20,311 bases of DNA from VAZQ01 sp036555745 (GCA_036555745.1 DATBKV010000238.1:1-20311), one strand, 5' to 3'; counted from the first letter of the stretch, positions 7,249 to 14,125 are shown. Numbers and translations: made by a program. Notes: generated by a model from the sequence alone, not told the origin.

Positions 7249-7256
7249 AAAGCCGC
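7227..7256. repeat. Left half of a GGGGTCAGAGCCCC element
   Basis: The arm at 7227-7240 and the interior start CGAATCTGAAAAGCCG match the left half of full elements. The right half is replaced by the GGGACAGTCCC hairpin. The arm is read in frame as GSEPRI-stop at the end of the preceding gene. Confidence 0.85.
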
Positions 7257-7333
7257 GGGAAAAAGAGGGACAGTCCCTATTTTCCTGCGCACTCCGCAAG
7301 CAACGGAAAATAGGGACTGTCCCTATTTTTCCC
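7257..7333. repeat. 29-bp inverted repeat, GGGACAGTCCC core
   Basis: Arms 7257-7285 and 7305-7333 pair with one mismatch around a 19-nt loop; each arm contains GGGACAGTCCC next to TATTTT. The right arm touches the first base of the TAG stop of the zinc-ribbon gene (7333-7335). It lies between convergent gene ends and may act as a bidirectional terminator. Confidence 0.92.
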
Positions 7334-7524
7334 TACCGCAGCGTCCGCGTCCCGAGGCACTTCGGAAACGCCACGCAGCCCCAGAACATGTACACGTCGC
7401 CGCCGGGGCGGGCCGCGCTGCGCGGCGTCATGGGTTTCGAGCACTTGGGACACGCGGGCGCGGCGGCGGCGAAAAGCTCCGGAAAAGACACGGCCTGCCG
7501 CATTTTTTTTGTCGAGCTACCCAT
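7333..7524 (-). CDS. Small zinc-ribbon protein (topoisomerase C4-type zinc finger)
   Basis: Probably 63 aa from ATG 7524 (MGSSTKKM); ATG 7503 is an alternative, and neither has a clear Shine-Dalgarno. The C-terminal part carries C-P-K-C-x(n)-F-W-G-C-x4-K-C, the four-cysteine arrangement of the zinc ribbons at the C-terminus of type IA topoisomerases, here without any topoisomerase. Such orphan ribbons are presumed nucleic-acid binding. The frame stays open upstream to 7878, but that part is Arg-rich and not protein-like. The stop abuts a hairpin repeat. Confidence 0.75.
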   Translation of the reverse strand: MGSSTKKMRQAVSFPELFAAAAPACPKCSKPMTPRSAARPGGDVYMFWGCVAFPKCLGTRTLR

Positions 7525-7869
7525 ACGCACCAACCTATCTATCGCTCTTTTGTCGCAACGATTGTGCCAGCCGCGCGTTACCGGCGCGGTGACAAGGTTC
7601 CGCTTCGGCCTCCTCCAGGCGGCGAATCTCGATTCTTGCGCGATTCTTGCGAGGTTCCGGTGTCGCGATCCCGACCAGCGATGTCGCATCGCGTCTATAC
7701 GGCGCACCCGCGGAATCCCGACATCACGCCGCCGTGTGCCGCGATAGCGCGCCTTCCCGCGGGCGAGCACAATGCTCTTCAGCGGCGACGAACTGCGAGT
7801 ACAGAGAAGCAAGCTTTTTGGTTGGTGGTTGGTTTTGTTTGGCCCTGAGCTGGCCGCTCGGGCAGCAGC

Positions 7870-7904
7870 AGAAAACAAAGGGGCCCGTCCGCTAGACGGG
7901 CCCC
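7870..7904 (-). terminator. Orphan terminator-like GC hairpin
   Basis: Perfect 10-bp arms GGGGCCCGTC / GACGGGCCCC (7880-7889 and 7895-7904) with a 5-nt loop are followed on the minus strand by CTTTGTTTTC. No minus-strand CDS lies immediately upstream, so it would end an RNA gene or an unrecognised transcript. Confidence 0.55.
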
Positions 7905-8029
7905 GGCCTCCTCCTCGAACGACGATCGAACTGCGACTGCACTTTGTTTGGCCCTGCCGTGGACCGGGCTCTACCCAACTCGGTCTCTCGTGCTGGGGCT
8001 GCTAACAGCGTGCTGGCCACCCGTCGATC

Positions 8030-8055
8030 CGTGTGTAGACTGCGATCTACACACG
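8030..8055. promoter_or_regulatory. 10-bp inverted repeat CGTGTGTAGA-N6-TCTACACACG
   Basis: Perfect arms at 8030-8039 and 8046-8055 with the 6-nt spacer CTGCGA. Size and symmetry suit a dimeric regulator's operator or the 5' hairpin of a minus-strand RNA. No gene start lies close by. Confidence 0.45.
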
Positions 8056-8157
8056 TCGCGATGATGCGTCATTCGCGCGCTACACGTCTATTGCAGGCCG
8101 TAGTCCGGTAGGCCTACGCCGCGGCTATCCGCGCGGCCAACGGCTTTTTTCCGGGGC

Positions 8158-8185
8158 AAAAAAAAGAGGCCACCCGAAGGCGGCC
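8158..8185 (-). terminator. Strong UUCG-loop terminator, minus strand
   Basis: Read on minus, GGCCGCC-UUCG-GGUGGCC (8185 to 8168, one G-U pair) is followed by eight U (8165 to 8158). It lies about 270 bp beyond the HTH-protein stop at 8457, so it is either a second terminator for that transcript or ends an RNA within 8186-8456. Confidence 0.75.
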
Positions 8186-8343
8186 GCTTGAGAGGGGAGC
8201 CAGAAACCCGAGGGAGGAGCGGGTAAATGACTCCAGGGGGAGCCATGATTCTGCAAGAGGCTCGCGCCGCTGTCTGTCAGCAGACGGAGGAACTTTCTGT
8301 AGGGAAAGTCTGACGTCGGGCTCCGACCCCGGCCTTGTTCCGG

Positions 8344-8373
8344 CAAAAAAAAATCGGGTTCGACCCCGATTTT
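8344..8373 (-). terminator. Terminator-like hairpin derived from the repeat family
   Basis: AAAATCGGG / CCCGATTTT arms (8350-8358 and 8365-8373) around TTCGAC are flanked by an A-run, giving a U-run on minus, and by GTTTTTC on plus, so it could terminate in both directions. The core CGGGTTCGACCCCG looks like a degenerate relative of the CGGGGTCAGAGCCCCG element. It is 84 bp past the HTH gene's stop. Confidence 0.7.
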
Positions 8374-8456
8374 GTTTTTCTCTCGCAAGTGGATCCAGCC
8401 CCAACCGGATCTCGAAAGACTGGGTGTCTTGTTGAGGGCACCCTCTCTACGTGGGT

Positions 8457-9467
8457 TCACATAGCTGGCGAATAGGGCGCCAACTCCGACTCGTAGATCG
8501 CGAACGGATTTTTCCCCTTGTCCATGCCGAGCTTGTCCATGATCGCCGGCAGGACCTGGTGCAGCAGCCGGATGCCGGTGATCAGCTCGTTCATGTAGAT
8601 GTCGGGGTGGACGCGCCGGTCGTTGAAGCCGAGCGACTGCGCTTCGGCGATCCGCCCGAGCTCGTCGTCGGACTTGTTCACCATGTCGAGGAGCTCGGCG
8701 CCGAGCGGTGCGCGCGCGCGGAGGCACGTCTCTTTGACGATGCCGAGCCATTCGCGGTAGTCCCTTTCGGTGTTGTACTTGAACTCGCCGAAGCCGGAAT
8801 ACTGCCTCTCGAGCCCGAGCTTGCTCGCGGCGAGGTTCATCAGCCCGGGCTCGATGCTCGCGGTGTCGCCTTCCGCGAACATGTTGCCGAGCTCCTCGTC
8901 CATGAGATGCGGCTCGACGTAGGCGTGATAGAAGCCCCAGACGTTTGCGAGCGAGGCGTACATCCTGAGAATGAGCGAGGAGTACGGGTTCGTCTCGGTG
9001 AGCAAGTCCCAGAACTCCTGCCCTTCCGCGGTCCTGTAGTCCGTGGCGGACTCGTAGTCGGGGCGCTCGATCTCGGCCGGGAACGGCACGGGAACGCCGA
9101 TGCCGATTTCCTGCAGCGTGGCCAGGGTGTGATGGACCAGCAGGTTGTCCTCGACCTCCTCGAGCGGGTAGGTGCGATAGCCGGTCTCCGCGCTCTGCGC
9201 TGCCAACGCGGCGAGAAACTGGGTGAGCCTCGCCCACTTGGCGAGGTCCTCTTCCGAGCCCGTCAGCGCGACCAGCTCGGCGTTGAACGGATCGCCCAGC
9301 TCGAGCATCTCGGCGAGCTCCTCTTCCATCTCGTACGGCATGTCGTCGCCGCTGATCCACTTGCCGACCTGCGTCGCGGCAACGTCGAGCCTGGCGGCGA
9401 GCTCGTTGTGGTTGCAGGACAGTCTCTTCATCGCCAACTGCACGAGCTTCTGGCTTCTCGATTGCAT
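8457..9467 (-). CDS. HTH-domain (Cro/C1-like) protein with large uncharacterised C-terminal domain
   Basis: The ATG at 9467 is preceded by GGGAGG with about 8-nt spacing; 336 aa. Residues ~5-60 form a Cro/C1-type helix-turn-helix (HNELAARLDVAATQVGKWISG, followed by an acidic helix). The remaining ~275 residues are soluble, acidic and mostly helical, with many aromatics (FWDLLTE, YASLANVWGFYHAYVEPH, FGEFKYNTERDYREWL). I recognise no catalytic signature. DNA binding is likely; the C-terminal domain probably senses a ligand or partner, but this is not shown. It is monocistronic, with terminators downstream. Confidence 0.85.
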   Translation of the reverse strand: MQSRSQKLVQLAMKRLSCNHNELAARLDVAATQVGKWISGDDMPYEMEEELAEMLELGDPFNAELVALTGSEEDLAKWARLTQFLAALAAQSAETGYRTYPLEEVEDNLLVHHTLATLQEIGIGVPVPFPAEIERPDYESATDYRTAEGQEFWDLLTETNPYSSLILRMYASLANVWGFYHAYVEPHLMDEELGNMFAEGDTASIEPGLMNLAASKLGLERQYSGFGEFKYNTERDYREWLGIVKETCLRARAPLGAELLDMVNKSDDELGRIAEAQSLGFNDRRVHPDIYMNELITGIRLLHQVLPAIMDKLGMDKGKNPFAIYESELAPYSPAM

Positions 9468-9560
9468 GGGGCTTGCCTCCCGGTTGATCCGCCCACTATC
9501 GACGAAGGCGAAGCGAGAGGCTTGACCGACCGCGCCAAGCGCTAATCCCGGCGCGCCGCT

Positions 9561-9620
9561 GGGGTCAGAGCCCCGAATTTGTAAAGCCGGAGGCGTACCT
9601 GCGATTTAGGGCTCTGACCC
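9561..9620. repeat. Full-length GGGGTCAGAGCCC element (copy 1)
   Basis: A 60-bp unit with left arm 9561-9574, an interior containing AAAGCCGGAGGCG and CGATTTA, and right arm 9609-9620 (one C short of other copies). It lies between the divergent starts of the HTH gene and the gene at 9736, the only full copy not next to a stop codon. Confidence 0.9.
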
Positions 9621-9662
9621 GACTTCTCGATTGGCGCCCCGGGTACAGCGCGCGGCGCGCGA

Positions 9663-9696
9663 GGAATAACGGCGCTCGGACCGTCCTCGGCATCAT
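9663..9696 (+). promoter_or_regulatory. Promoter-like block A: GGAATAAC-N20-CATCAT
   Basis: GGAATAAC (9663-9670), 20 nt, then CGG-CATCAT (9691-9696), ending 39 nt before the start at 9736. It is preceded by GGCGCGC. The same layout precedes 10376, 10927 and 14415. The left box resembles GGAA-type -35 boxes of ECF promoters, an inference. Confidence 0.5.
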
Positions 9697-9735
9697 CGTC
9701 GGCCGCAATCCATTACTCGACGGAACAGCACCCGC

Positions 9736-10158
9736 ATGAAACTAGGCCATCGTATCTACGTCGTCGAAGGCGACGCCGTGCGCCCGCTCGCGCAAAGGAC
9801 CTTCGACGATTTCTTCTTCAAGAAAAAGCCGGCGCTTCGAGCGTATTCCGGCCAGACCCTGACGCTCGCGATGCCGATCTACGAGACGGCGAACCGGCGT
9901 CCGGCTCGCCTGGTGCGAATGGACAGGCTCCGGCTGACGGTGAAGGCCGACGGCTCGCTCGACCGCGACGAGTACCGCCGCCTCGTGAAAGATGCCTTCA
10001 CCGCCCTTTTCCCGGCGGCCGACGCGGCCCATCTCGCGCAATCCAGGCTCGCCGACGCCGGCATGCTGTCCGCCGACAAGCTCCTCCGGAGCCGCTGGTC
10101 GCCGAAGATCTCCGAAGAGGCGTACAAGCGCATCCTGGCTCATCTGGGAATCCGGTGA
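9736..10158 (+). CDS. Uncharacterised ~140-aa protein, paralogue of the gene at 14415
   Basis: A 140-aa soluble protein without signal peptide or membrane segment. It aligns end to end with the 14415 product: RVYIVEGD / RIYVVEGD, FDDFFF, PALxAYSG-x-TLT-x-AMP-x-YE, RPAR-x-VR-x-D-x-LRL, DGSLD, and ISE-x-AYKR-x-LAHL. Compared with its sister it has about eight extra residues before the final helix. The conserved Tyr, Asp and Arg pattern and two-layer alternation suggest a small alpha/beta fold. I do not recognise the family and assign no function. Both copies share a promoter-like block ~35-40 nt before the start. Confidence 0.85.
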   Translation: MKLGHRIYVVEGDAVRPLAQRTFDDFFFKKKPALRAYSGQTLTLAMPIYETANRRPARLVRMDRLRLTVKADGSLDRDEYRRLVKDAFTALFPAADAAHLAQSRLADAGMLSADKLLRSRWSPKISEEAYKRILAHLGIR

Positions 10159-10195
10159 TCCGACCGGCGCGCAGGGCAAACCTGTTGGCGGACAA

Positions 10196-10228
10196 GGAAT
10201 AACTTCCTCAGATGCCACTCGGCATCAT
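10196..10228 (+). promoter_or_regulatory. Promoter-like block C: GGAATAAC-N19-CATCAT
   Basis: GGAATAAC (10196-10203), 19 nt ending CTCGG, then CATCAT (10223-10228). It is close in sequence to block D (AAC-[C/T]-TCCTCAG and GCC shared). It lies 148 nt before the secreted-protein start at 10376 and would leave a leader containing a short coupled ORF. Confidence 0.45.
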
Positions 10229-10379
10229 GCCTCGATCGCAAACCGTAACCCGCCGGGAGAAAGGATCGAGGCTCCATGAGGCGAGCCGCGTGCTTTATCG
10301 CAACGACGAAGGCCCGCGCCTGACCTACGATGAAGCGCTCCATATGAAAGGTTTCGAAGTGAAAGGTTTCGAAGCATGA
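10227..10379 (+). CDS. Possible 50-aa (or shorter) small ORF coupled to the next gene
   Basis: An open frame reads MPRSQTVTRREKGSRLHEAS... and ends EVKGFEA, with its TGA overlapping the next ATG as ATGA (10376-10379). In-frame alternatives are ATG 10212 and GTG 10290. GTG 10290 has GAGGCGA about 6 nt upstream and would give 29 aa starting near VLYRNDEGPRLTYDEAL, the most protein-like part. If block C is a promoter, the ATG at 10227 would lie inside it, favouring GTG 10290. The last residues come from an in-frame 15-bp tandem duplication. It may be a leader peptide controlling 10376 translation. Confidence 0.35.
   Translation: MPRSQTVTRREKGSRLHEASRVLYRNDEGPRLTYDEALHMKGFEVKGFEA
10345..10374 (+). 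repeat. 15-bp perfect tandem duplication at a translation start region
   Basis: TGAAAGGTTTCGAAG occurs twice in direct succession (10345-10359, 10360-10374). The second copy ends one base before the ATG of the secreted protein, and each copy contains GAAAGG, a possible ribosome-binding sequence. The duplication keeps the overlapping small ORF in frame (KGFEV-KGFEA). Confidence 0.85.
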
Positions 10380-10789
10380 AAACGAGATCCATGCTCCTCG
10401 CTGCCGCGCTCGCGCTCGGGGCCCTCCACGCGCACGCCGACGACTGGGTGAGCCTCGGCAGCACCGATACGGGGTTCACGGTGCAGGTCAAGGCCGGCTC
10501 GATGCGCCTGTTGAACCGATACGACGGCGAGCCCGTGGTCCTCGCCCTGTTCCAGGTCCACGATCCTCGCGGCAATGTCACTTATGAGCGCAAGTACGTG
10601 ACGCTTCGCGATTGCCGCAAAGGCGCCGGAGAGCTGGTCACCCTGGGTGCCGGCGAGGACACCAGCATCAGCCACATCAGCAAGTTCACTGCCGGCGGAG
10701 AGTCGGCGGCGTCGAACGTCGCCGACATCCTGTGCATGGCCGCCCGCGACGAGAACGACAGACGGCGTTCGACGGCCGAGCCCGCATAA
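10376..10789 (+). CDS. Secreted small protein of unknown function with one probable disulfide
   Basis: A 137-aa precursor with a classical signal peptide (MKTRSMLLAAALALGALHAHA, cleavage near residue 21-22). The mature part begins DDWVSLGSTDTGFTVQVKAGS and is predicted beta-rich. Its only two cysteines, C80 and C120, probably form a disulfide in the periplasm. The pattern 'D-W-x-x-L-G... V... R-x-V-T-L-R-D-C ... A-D-x-x-C' resembles small beta-sandwich exported proteins of proteobacteria of the surface-adhesin-E type, but I cannot confirm the family. The C-terminus is charged and probably disordered. Confidence 0.8.
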   Translation: MKTRSMLLAAALALGALHAHADDWVSLGSTDTGFTVQVKAGSMRLLNRYDGEPVVLALFQVHDPRGNVTYERKYVTLRDCRKGAGELVTLGAGEDTSISHISKFTAGGESAASNVADILCMAARDENDRRRSTAEPA

Positions 10790-10859
10790 GCCTCGTTCGT
10801 ACCTGAACAGGCGATCGCCGCGTCGACCTGGCGCGCGGGGGAAAGCTGATGGCGCCGGG

Positions 10860-10892
10860 GGCACAACCTCCTCAGGCGCCTCCCCCCATCAT
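10860..10892 (+). promoter_or_regulatory. Promoter-like block D: GGCACAAC-N19-CATCAT
   Basis: GGCACAAC (10860-10867), 19 nt, then CATCAT (10887-10892), 34 nt before the ATG at 10927. It is preceded by TGGCGCGC-GGGG as in block B. The left box differs from GGAATAAC at two positions, so this is the weakest of the four. Confidence 0.4.
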
Positions 10893-10926
10893 GGTCGCTC
10901 CCGGTCACAAGCACGAAAGGGAGCGA

Positions 10927-11328
10927 ATGAAACGGTCTACGCTGGCGATTACCGCCTTGGTTATGCTGCTGCTTCTCTCCAATGCGTTCTGGCTCTACCG
11001 AATCGTCGACGAGCGTATCGGTGCCGGGCTGGAGGCTGCCCGGCAGAGAGAAGCCTTGAGGCAGGTTTTCGCGCTGATTCCCGTGTTGGCTCAAAAAGCC
11101 GACCGCGCGCGGATCGTTGCCGCAGCCTCGGACGCAACCTCGCCTCCGAACAAGCAGGCTCTCCAGGCTGACGGATATGTATGGGTGGGCAGCCTTGGCT
11201 TGCGGTTTGACGGCGCGGGCGAGCTCGTCGAGGTGGTGACCAAGTTTCCCAAGCATTCGACGGGCATCATCCCGGCGCCAGGGGCGCGCCCGCTCGTCAC
11301 TCGCCAGGGGAGCCGGCCGGGTGACTAA
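10927..11328 (+). CDS. Single-pass inner-membrane protein of unknown function
   Basis: The ATG at 10927 is preceded by AAGGGAGCGA; 133 aa. Basic residues MKR precede one hydrophobic segment (~residues 6-24, LAITALVMLLLLSNAFWLY), giving an N-in anchor with the rest in the periplasm. A helical region (~25-65) follows, then a short strand-rich segment, ADGYVWVGSLGLRFDGAGELVEVV. The frame extends upstream to 10849, but that part lacks a ribosome site and is Pro-rich. It overlaps the next small ORF (GTGACTAA) and so forms a two-gene unit behind promoter-like block D. Function unknown. Confidence 0.75.
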   Translation: MKRSTLAITALVMLLLLSNAFWLYRIVDERIGAGLEAARQREALRQVFALIPVLAQKADRARIVAAASDATSPPNKQALQADGYVWVGSLGLRFDGAGELVEVVTKFPKHSTGIIPAPGARPLVTRQGSRPGD

Positions 11329-11497
11329 GACCTCGAACACGTGGCTGTTCCTCGATTTCCAGGAGGGCGTCGGCGTCCCGACCATCTGGTTCTGGAGGGA
11401 TCTCGTGACCGACGAATCCTCGCAACAGTTCTCCACCGAGGAAGCGGCCTTGGAGGCTCTCCGCAACGGCGAGCTTGCGTTCTCGCCGCCGAAGTGA
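11321..11497 (+). CDS. 58-aa small protein, GTG start, coupled to the membrane protein
   Basis: The GTG at 11321 overlaps the end of the previous gene (GTGACTAA) and has AGGGGAG about 8 nt upstream. The product starts VTKTSNTWLFLDF, contains PTIWFWRDLVTDES and FSTEEAALEALRNGEL, and ends SPPK. A strand-rich first half with four aromatic clusters and an acidic helix look like a real compact protein. Translational coupling, ribosome site and composition support it. Family and function are not recognised. Confidence 0.65.
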   Translation: MTKTSNTWLFLDFQEGVGVPTIWFWRDLVTDESSQQFSTEEAALEALRNGELAFSPPK

Positions 11498-11551
11498 TGT
11501 AGAGTCTGGCGGGCAAGAGTTTCGGCAAGCCAACTCGGAGAGGAGAAGCGG

Positions 11552-12055
11552 ATGCGTAGTCGAATCCTGGCGTGGAGCTTACTCGCGGTGGCAGTGCCCG
11601 TCGCGTCCCAGGCAGCGGACGAAGACAAGACGCAATTCATGAGCCACAAGGACATCATGGCTCTCATCGCCAAGGCAAAGGCCGAGAGGAAGGGGAACGC
11701 GCCGATGGTCGCCGAGCCCATCCTGCAATTGGCGCCCTACCGCGCGCAGCTCGAGTACCGTCCCGCCACCGCACCCGCGGCGGTCCACGAAAAGGACGCC
11801 GAATTCTTCATCGTGCTCCAGGGCGCCGGCAATATCGTGACCGGCGGAAAGCTGGTGGAAGAGAAGCGGGTCAACGCGAACAACCTCAGCGGCGCGAAGA
11901 TCGCCGACGGCGACTCGCACAAGGTCGTGGTCGGCGACACGCTCCTCGTGCCTGCGAACACCCCGCACCAGGTCATCCCCTCCGGCGGCAAGCCGATCGT
12001 GGTCATGACCATGCACGTCCCGTATCCGCCGGAGAACTGGCCCCCGAAGAACTAG
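11552..12055 (+). CDS. Exported cupin-domain protein
   Basis: A 167-aa precursor; the ATG follows GGAGAGGAG, and a signal peptide is cleaved near AAD (residue 21-22). The mature protein has a helical lead, then a single cupin barrel. Motif 1 is around VHEKDAEFFIVLQGAG (H79, E84), and motif 2 is GDTLLVPANTPHQV (P-x-x-x-P-H139). The second His of the H-x-H metal site is replaced (H-E-K), so metal binding may be altered. Such exported cupins are usually of unknown substrate; a periplasmic metal-dependent or sugar/acid-binding role is possible. A repeat cluster begins 30 bp after the stop. Confidence 0.88.
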   Translation: MRSRILAWSLLAVAVPVASQAADEDKTQFMSHKDIMALIAKAKAERKGNAPMVAEPILQLAPYRAQLEYRPATAPAAVHEKDAEFFIVLQGAGNIVTGGKLVEEKRVNANNLSGAKIADGDSHKVVVGDTLLVPANTPHQVIPSGGKPIVVMTMHVPYPPENWPPKN

Positions 12056-12084
12056 GAATGAACTGACCTCGGTCAGGGCCCGCT

Positions 12085-12162
12085 GGGGTCAGAGCCCCGC
12101 TGGGGTCAGAGCCCCGAATTTGATAAGCCGAAGGCGTCCCTACGATTTAGGGCTCTGACCCC
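12085..12162. repeat. Full-length GGGGTCAGAGCCC element with extra left arm (copy 2)
   Basis: The left arm is present twice (12085-12098 and 12102-12115, separated by GCT). The interior with AAGCCGAAGGCG and the right arm 12150-12162 follow. It lies 30 bp after the cupin stop and about 54 bp before the GST start. The doubled arm suggests slippage or nested insertion. Confidence 0.92.
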
Positions 12163-12215
12163 GATTTTGACTTTAGGATTCAGCCCCAACCCTCAGACCT
12201 CCAGCGGAGACACCG

Positions 12216-12902
12216 ATGATCAAGTTCTACTACAGCACCGCCCCCAACCCGATGAAAGTGGCCCTCTGCCTGGAGGAGATGGGGCTCGCCTACGAACCGG
12301 TACCAGTCGAAACGCGCAAGGGCGAGCAGCACAAGCCCGGCTACCTGGCGATCAACCCCAACGCCAAGGTGCCCTCCATCGTGGACGGCGAGGTGACGAT
12401 GTTCGACAGCAACGCCATCGTGCTCTATCTCGCCGAGAAGACCGGCAAGTTCCTGCCGAAGCAGGCCGCAGACCGCGCCGGAATGCTCTCGTGGCTGATG
12501 TTCGTCGCCTCGGGCATCGGCCCGTTCACCGGGCAGTACGTGCACTTCAAGAGCTACGCGCCGGAGAAGATCGGCTACGCGCTCGGCCGCTACGAGTTCG
12601 AAGCCCTGCGCCACTGGGGCATCGTCGACGCGCGCCTGGCGAAGGGCAAGTACATGGTCGGCGACACCTACACCGTTGTCGACATGGCGCTATGGGGCTG
12701 GGCGCGGCTGGTGCCGAACATCCTCGGCGAGCACGCCGCGAAGCTCGGCAACGTGAAGCGCCTGGTCGACGAGATCAGCGCCCGCCCGGCTGCGCAGAAA
12801 GCGGTCGCCCTCAAGGACCGCCACGCCTTCAAGACCGAGCTGGACGACGAGGCCAAGCGCGCCATGTTCCCGGGCAAATACTTCGCGCACGCCGCGAGCT
12901 GA
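12216..12902 (+). CDS. Glutathione S-transferase, nu/YfcG-like
   Basis: A 228-aa cytosolic protein. The N-terminal thioredoxin-like domain begins MIKFYYSTAPNPMKVALCLEE; the S-T-A-P-N segment matches the glutathione-activating loop of nu-class enzymes, and NPNAKVPSIVDG has the cis-proline (V-P). FDSNAIVLYLAEKTGKF binds the glutathione gamma-glutamyl group (D-S in place of the usual E-S). The all-helical C-terminal domain contains GDTYTVVDMALWGWARL, the GST N-capping and hydrophobic-staple region. The probable reaction is glutathione conjugation or disulfide reduction; the substrate is unknown. A ribosome site (GGAGA) precedes the ATG. A repeat element starts 7 bp after the stop. Confidence 0.93.
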   Translation: MIKFYYSTAPNPMKVALCLEEMGLAYEPVPVETRKGEQHKPGYLAINPNAKVPSIVDGEVTMFDSNAIVLYLAEKTGKFLPKQAADRAGMLSWLMFVASGIGPFTGQYVHFKSYAPEKIGYALGRYEFEALRHWGIVDARLAKGKYMVGDTYTVVDMALWGWARLVPNILGEHAAKLGNVKRLVDEISARPAAQKAVALKDRHAFKTELDDEAKRAMFPGKYFAHAAS

Positions 12903-12908
12903 CGGGAT

Positions 12909-12995
12909 GGGGTCAGAGCCCCGAATTTGAAAAGCCGGAGGCGTTCCTACGATTTAGGGCTCTGACCCCGAATTTTCTTTCAAGGCGCTGACCCC
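12909..12995. repeat. Full-length GGGGTCAGAGCCC element plus partial arm (copy 3)
   Basis: Arms 12909-12922 and 12957-12969 enclose an interior with AAAAGCCGGAGGCGTTCC. A further degenerate right arm, GGCGCTGACCCC, lies at 12984-12995, followed by GATTTT. It starts 7 bp after the GST stop codon. Confidence 0.92.
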
Positions 12996-13028
12996 GATTT
13001 TCCGTCAACGATTCCAAGGGAGATCCGA

Positions 13029-14117
13029 ATGAAATCCTTGTGGTCCATCGTTTCGATGCTGTCCTGCACGGCCGCGCTTGCGCAAGGGGTGCCGGCGATC
13101 CCGTTCACGGCCTCGGCGCCGCTCCAGCTGCCGAAGGACGTCTACCTCGGCGAAGCGACCGGCGTTGCGGTCAACGCCAAGGGCCACGTGTTCGTGCTCT
13201 CGCGCGGCAACACCAGCGGCCCCGCCTACGCCGCGGCGGCGGCGCAGCTTCTCGAATTCGACGCGCAGGGGAAGTTCGTGCGCGAGATCGGCAAGCATCT
13301 TTACGCCTGGTCCTTCGGCCACACCGTGCGCGTCGATCCGCAGCAGAACATCTGGGTCACCGACAAGGGCTCCGACATGGTGATCAAGTTCGATCCCCAG
13401 GGACGCGTAGCGATGGTGTTCGGGCGCAAGCAGGAAGCCTCCGACGAGGACACCGCTCCGCTCAAGCACCCGAAACCGCCGCTGCCCGCCGAGGACGGGC
13501 GCTTCCGCCAGGTCACCGACGTCGCGTTCGGCCCCGACGGCAGCGCGTTCATCAGCGACGGCTACATCAACTCGCGCGTCGCCAAGGTCGGAAAGGACGG
13601 GGCCTGGCTCAAGTCCTGGGGCGACCGCGGCACCAAGGAAGGCGAGTTCAACACGCCGCACTCGATCGCCGCCGATGCGAAGGGCAACGTCTACGTCGCC
13701 GATCGCGGCAACCGGCGCATCCAGGTGTTCGACGGCAACGGCACGTTCCTGCGCATGTTCACCATCGACGTGCCCTACGACCAGGGCGCGCACCCGGCGA
13801 TCGGCAACGTGCCCGACGTGGCGAAGATCGAGGCCTCGGGCGGCGCGAAGACCATGATGCCCGGCTCCCCCTGGACCGTCTGCATCACGCCGGGCCCGAA
13901 CCAGGTGCTCTACGCCTCCGACGCCTTCCCGGGCCGCATCTACAAGCTCTCGCTCGACGGCAAAGTCCTCGGCTACCTCGGCGAATCGGGGAAGCAGCTC
14001 AAGCAATTCGGCTGGGTGCACGAGATCGCCTGCCCCTCCGAGAACGTGCTCTACGTCGCGGAGCTCCTCAACTGGCGCGTGCAGAAGCTGGTGCTGCACC
14101 CCAAGGGCGCCCAGTAG
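13029..14117 (+). CDS. Exported NHL-repeat beta-propeller (peptidylglycine alpha-amidating lyase-like)
   Basis: A 362-aa precursor; the ATG at 13029 follows AAGGGAG and opens a signal peptide (cleavage near ALAQG, residue 19-20). Multiple NHL-type blades are visible: ATGVAVNAKGHVFVLSRG, HTVRVDPQQNIWVTDKG, VTDVAFGPDGSAFISDGY, HSIAADAKGNVYVADRGNRR and IACPSENVLYVAELLNWR. A six-bladed propeller is expected. This layout is the one annotated as peptidyl-alpha-hydroxyglycine alpha-amidating lyase in bacteria, but true lyase activity is rarely shown. It probably acts in the periplasm. A repeat element begins 9 bp after the stop. Confidence 0.9.
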   Translation: MKSLWSIVSMLSCTAALAQGVPAIPFTASAPLQLPKDVYLGEATGVAVNAKGHVFVLSRGNTSGPAYAAAAAQLLEFDAQGKFVREIGKHLYAWSFGHTVRVDPQQNIWVTDKGSDMVIKFDPQGRVAMVFGRKQEASDEDTAPLKHPKPPLPAEDGRFRQVTDVAFGPDGSAFISDGYINSRVAKVGKDGAWLKSWGDRGTKEGEFNTPHSIAADAKGNVYVADRGNRRIQVFDGNGTFLRMFTIDVPYDQGAHPAIGNVPDVAKIEASGGAKTMMPGSPWTVCITPGPNQVLYASDAFPGRIYKLSLDGKVLGYLGESGKQLKQFGWVHEIACPSENVLYVAELLNWRVQKLVLHPKGAQ

Positions 14118-14125
14118 GGTCCCGC

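Larger units (their letters stand above)
7525..8456. other. Long gene-free interval with hairpins and terminators
   Basis: About 930 bp with no convincing CDS; overlapping short frames on both strands lack start signals and plausible composition. From left to right it has a G/T-rich stretch (7811-7840), a 14-bp direct repeat TTTGTTTGGCCCTG (7834-7847 and 7943-7956), a GC hairpin at 7880-7904, a 10-bp inverted repeat at 8030-8055, and two minus-strand terminators at 8158-8185 and 8344-8373. The density of structure but no ORF allows for a small RNA on the minus strand. Confidence 0.55.

Noticed and set aside
7647..8005. Overlapping plus-strand short frames in the gene-free interval
   Set aside because: No ribosome sites, no recognisable sequence, and the frames run through hairpins; composition is not protein-like.
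8345..8373. T-arm-like GGGTTCGACCCC, possible tRNA
   Set aside because: No acceptor, D-arm or anticodon arm can be drawn around it; it is better explained as a terminator hairpin derived from the repeat family.
8125..9360. 411-aa minus-strand frame over the HTH gene
   Set aside because: Out of frame with the HTH protein, Arg-rich, and running through repeats and terminators.
8451..9545. 364-aa plus-strand frame
   Set aside because: Antisense to the HTH gene; no ribosome site, and the composition is that of a complement of acidic helices.
10582..11721. 379-aa minus-strand frame across three plus-strand small genes
   Set aside because: Low-complexity Ser/Arg-rich; the plus-strand genes have signal peptides, ribosome sites and couplings that this frame lacks.
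13005..14099. 364-aa minus-strand frame
   Set aside because: Antisense to the NHL propeller gene, whose repeats are explicit.
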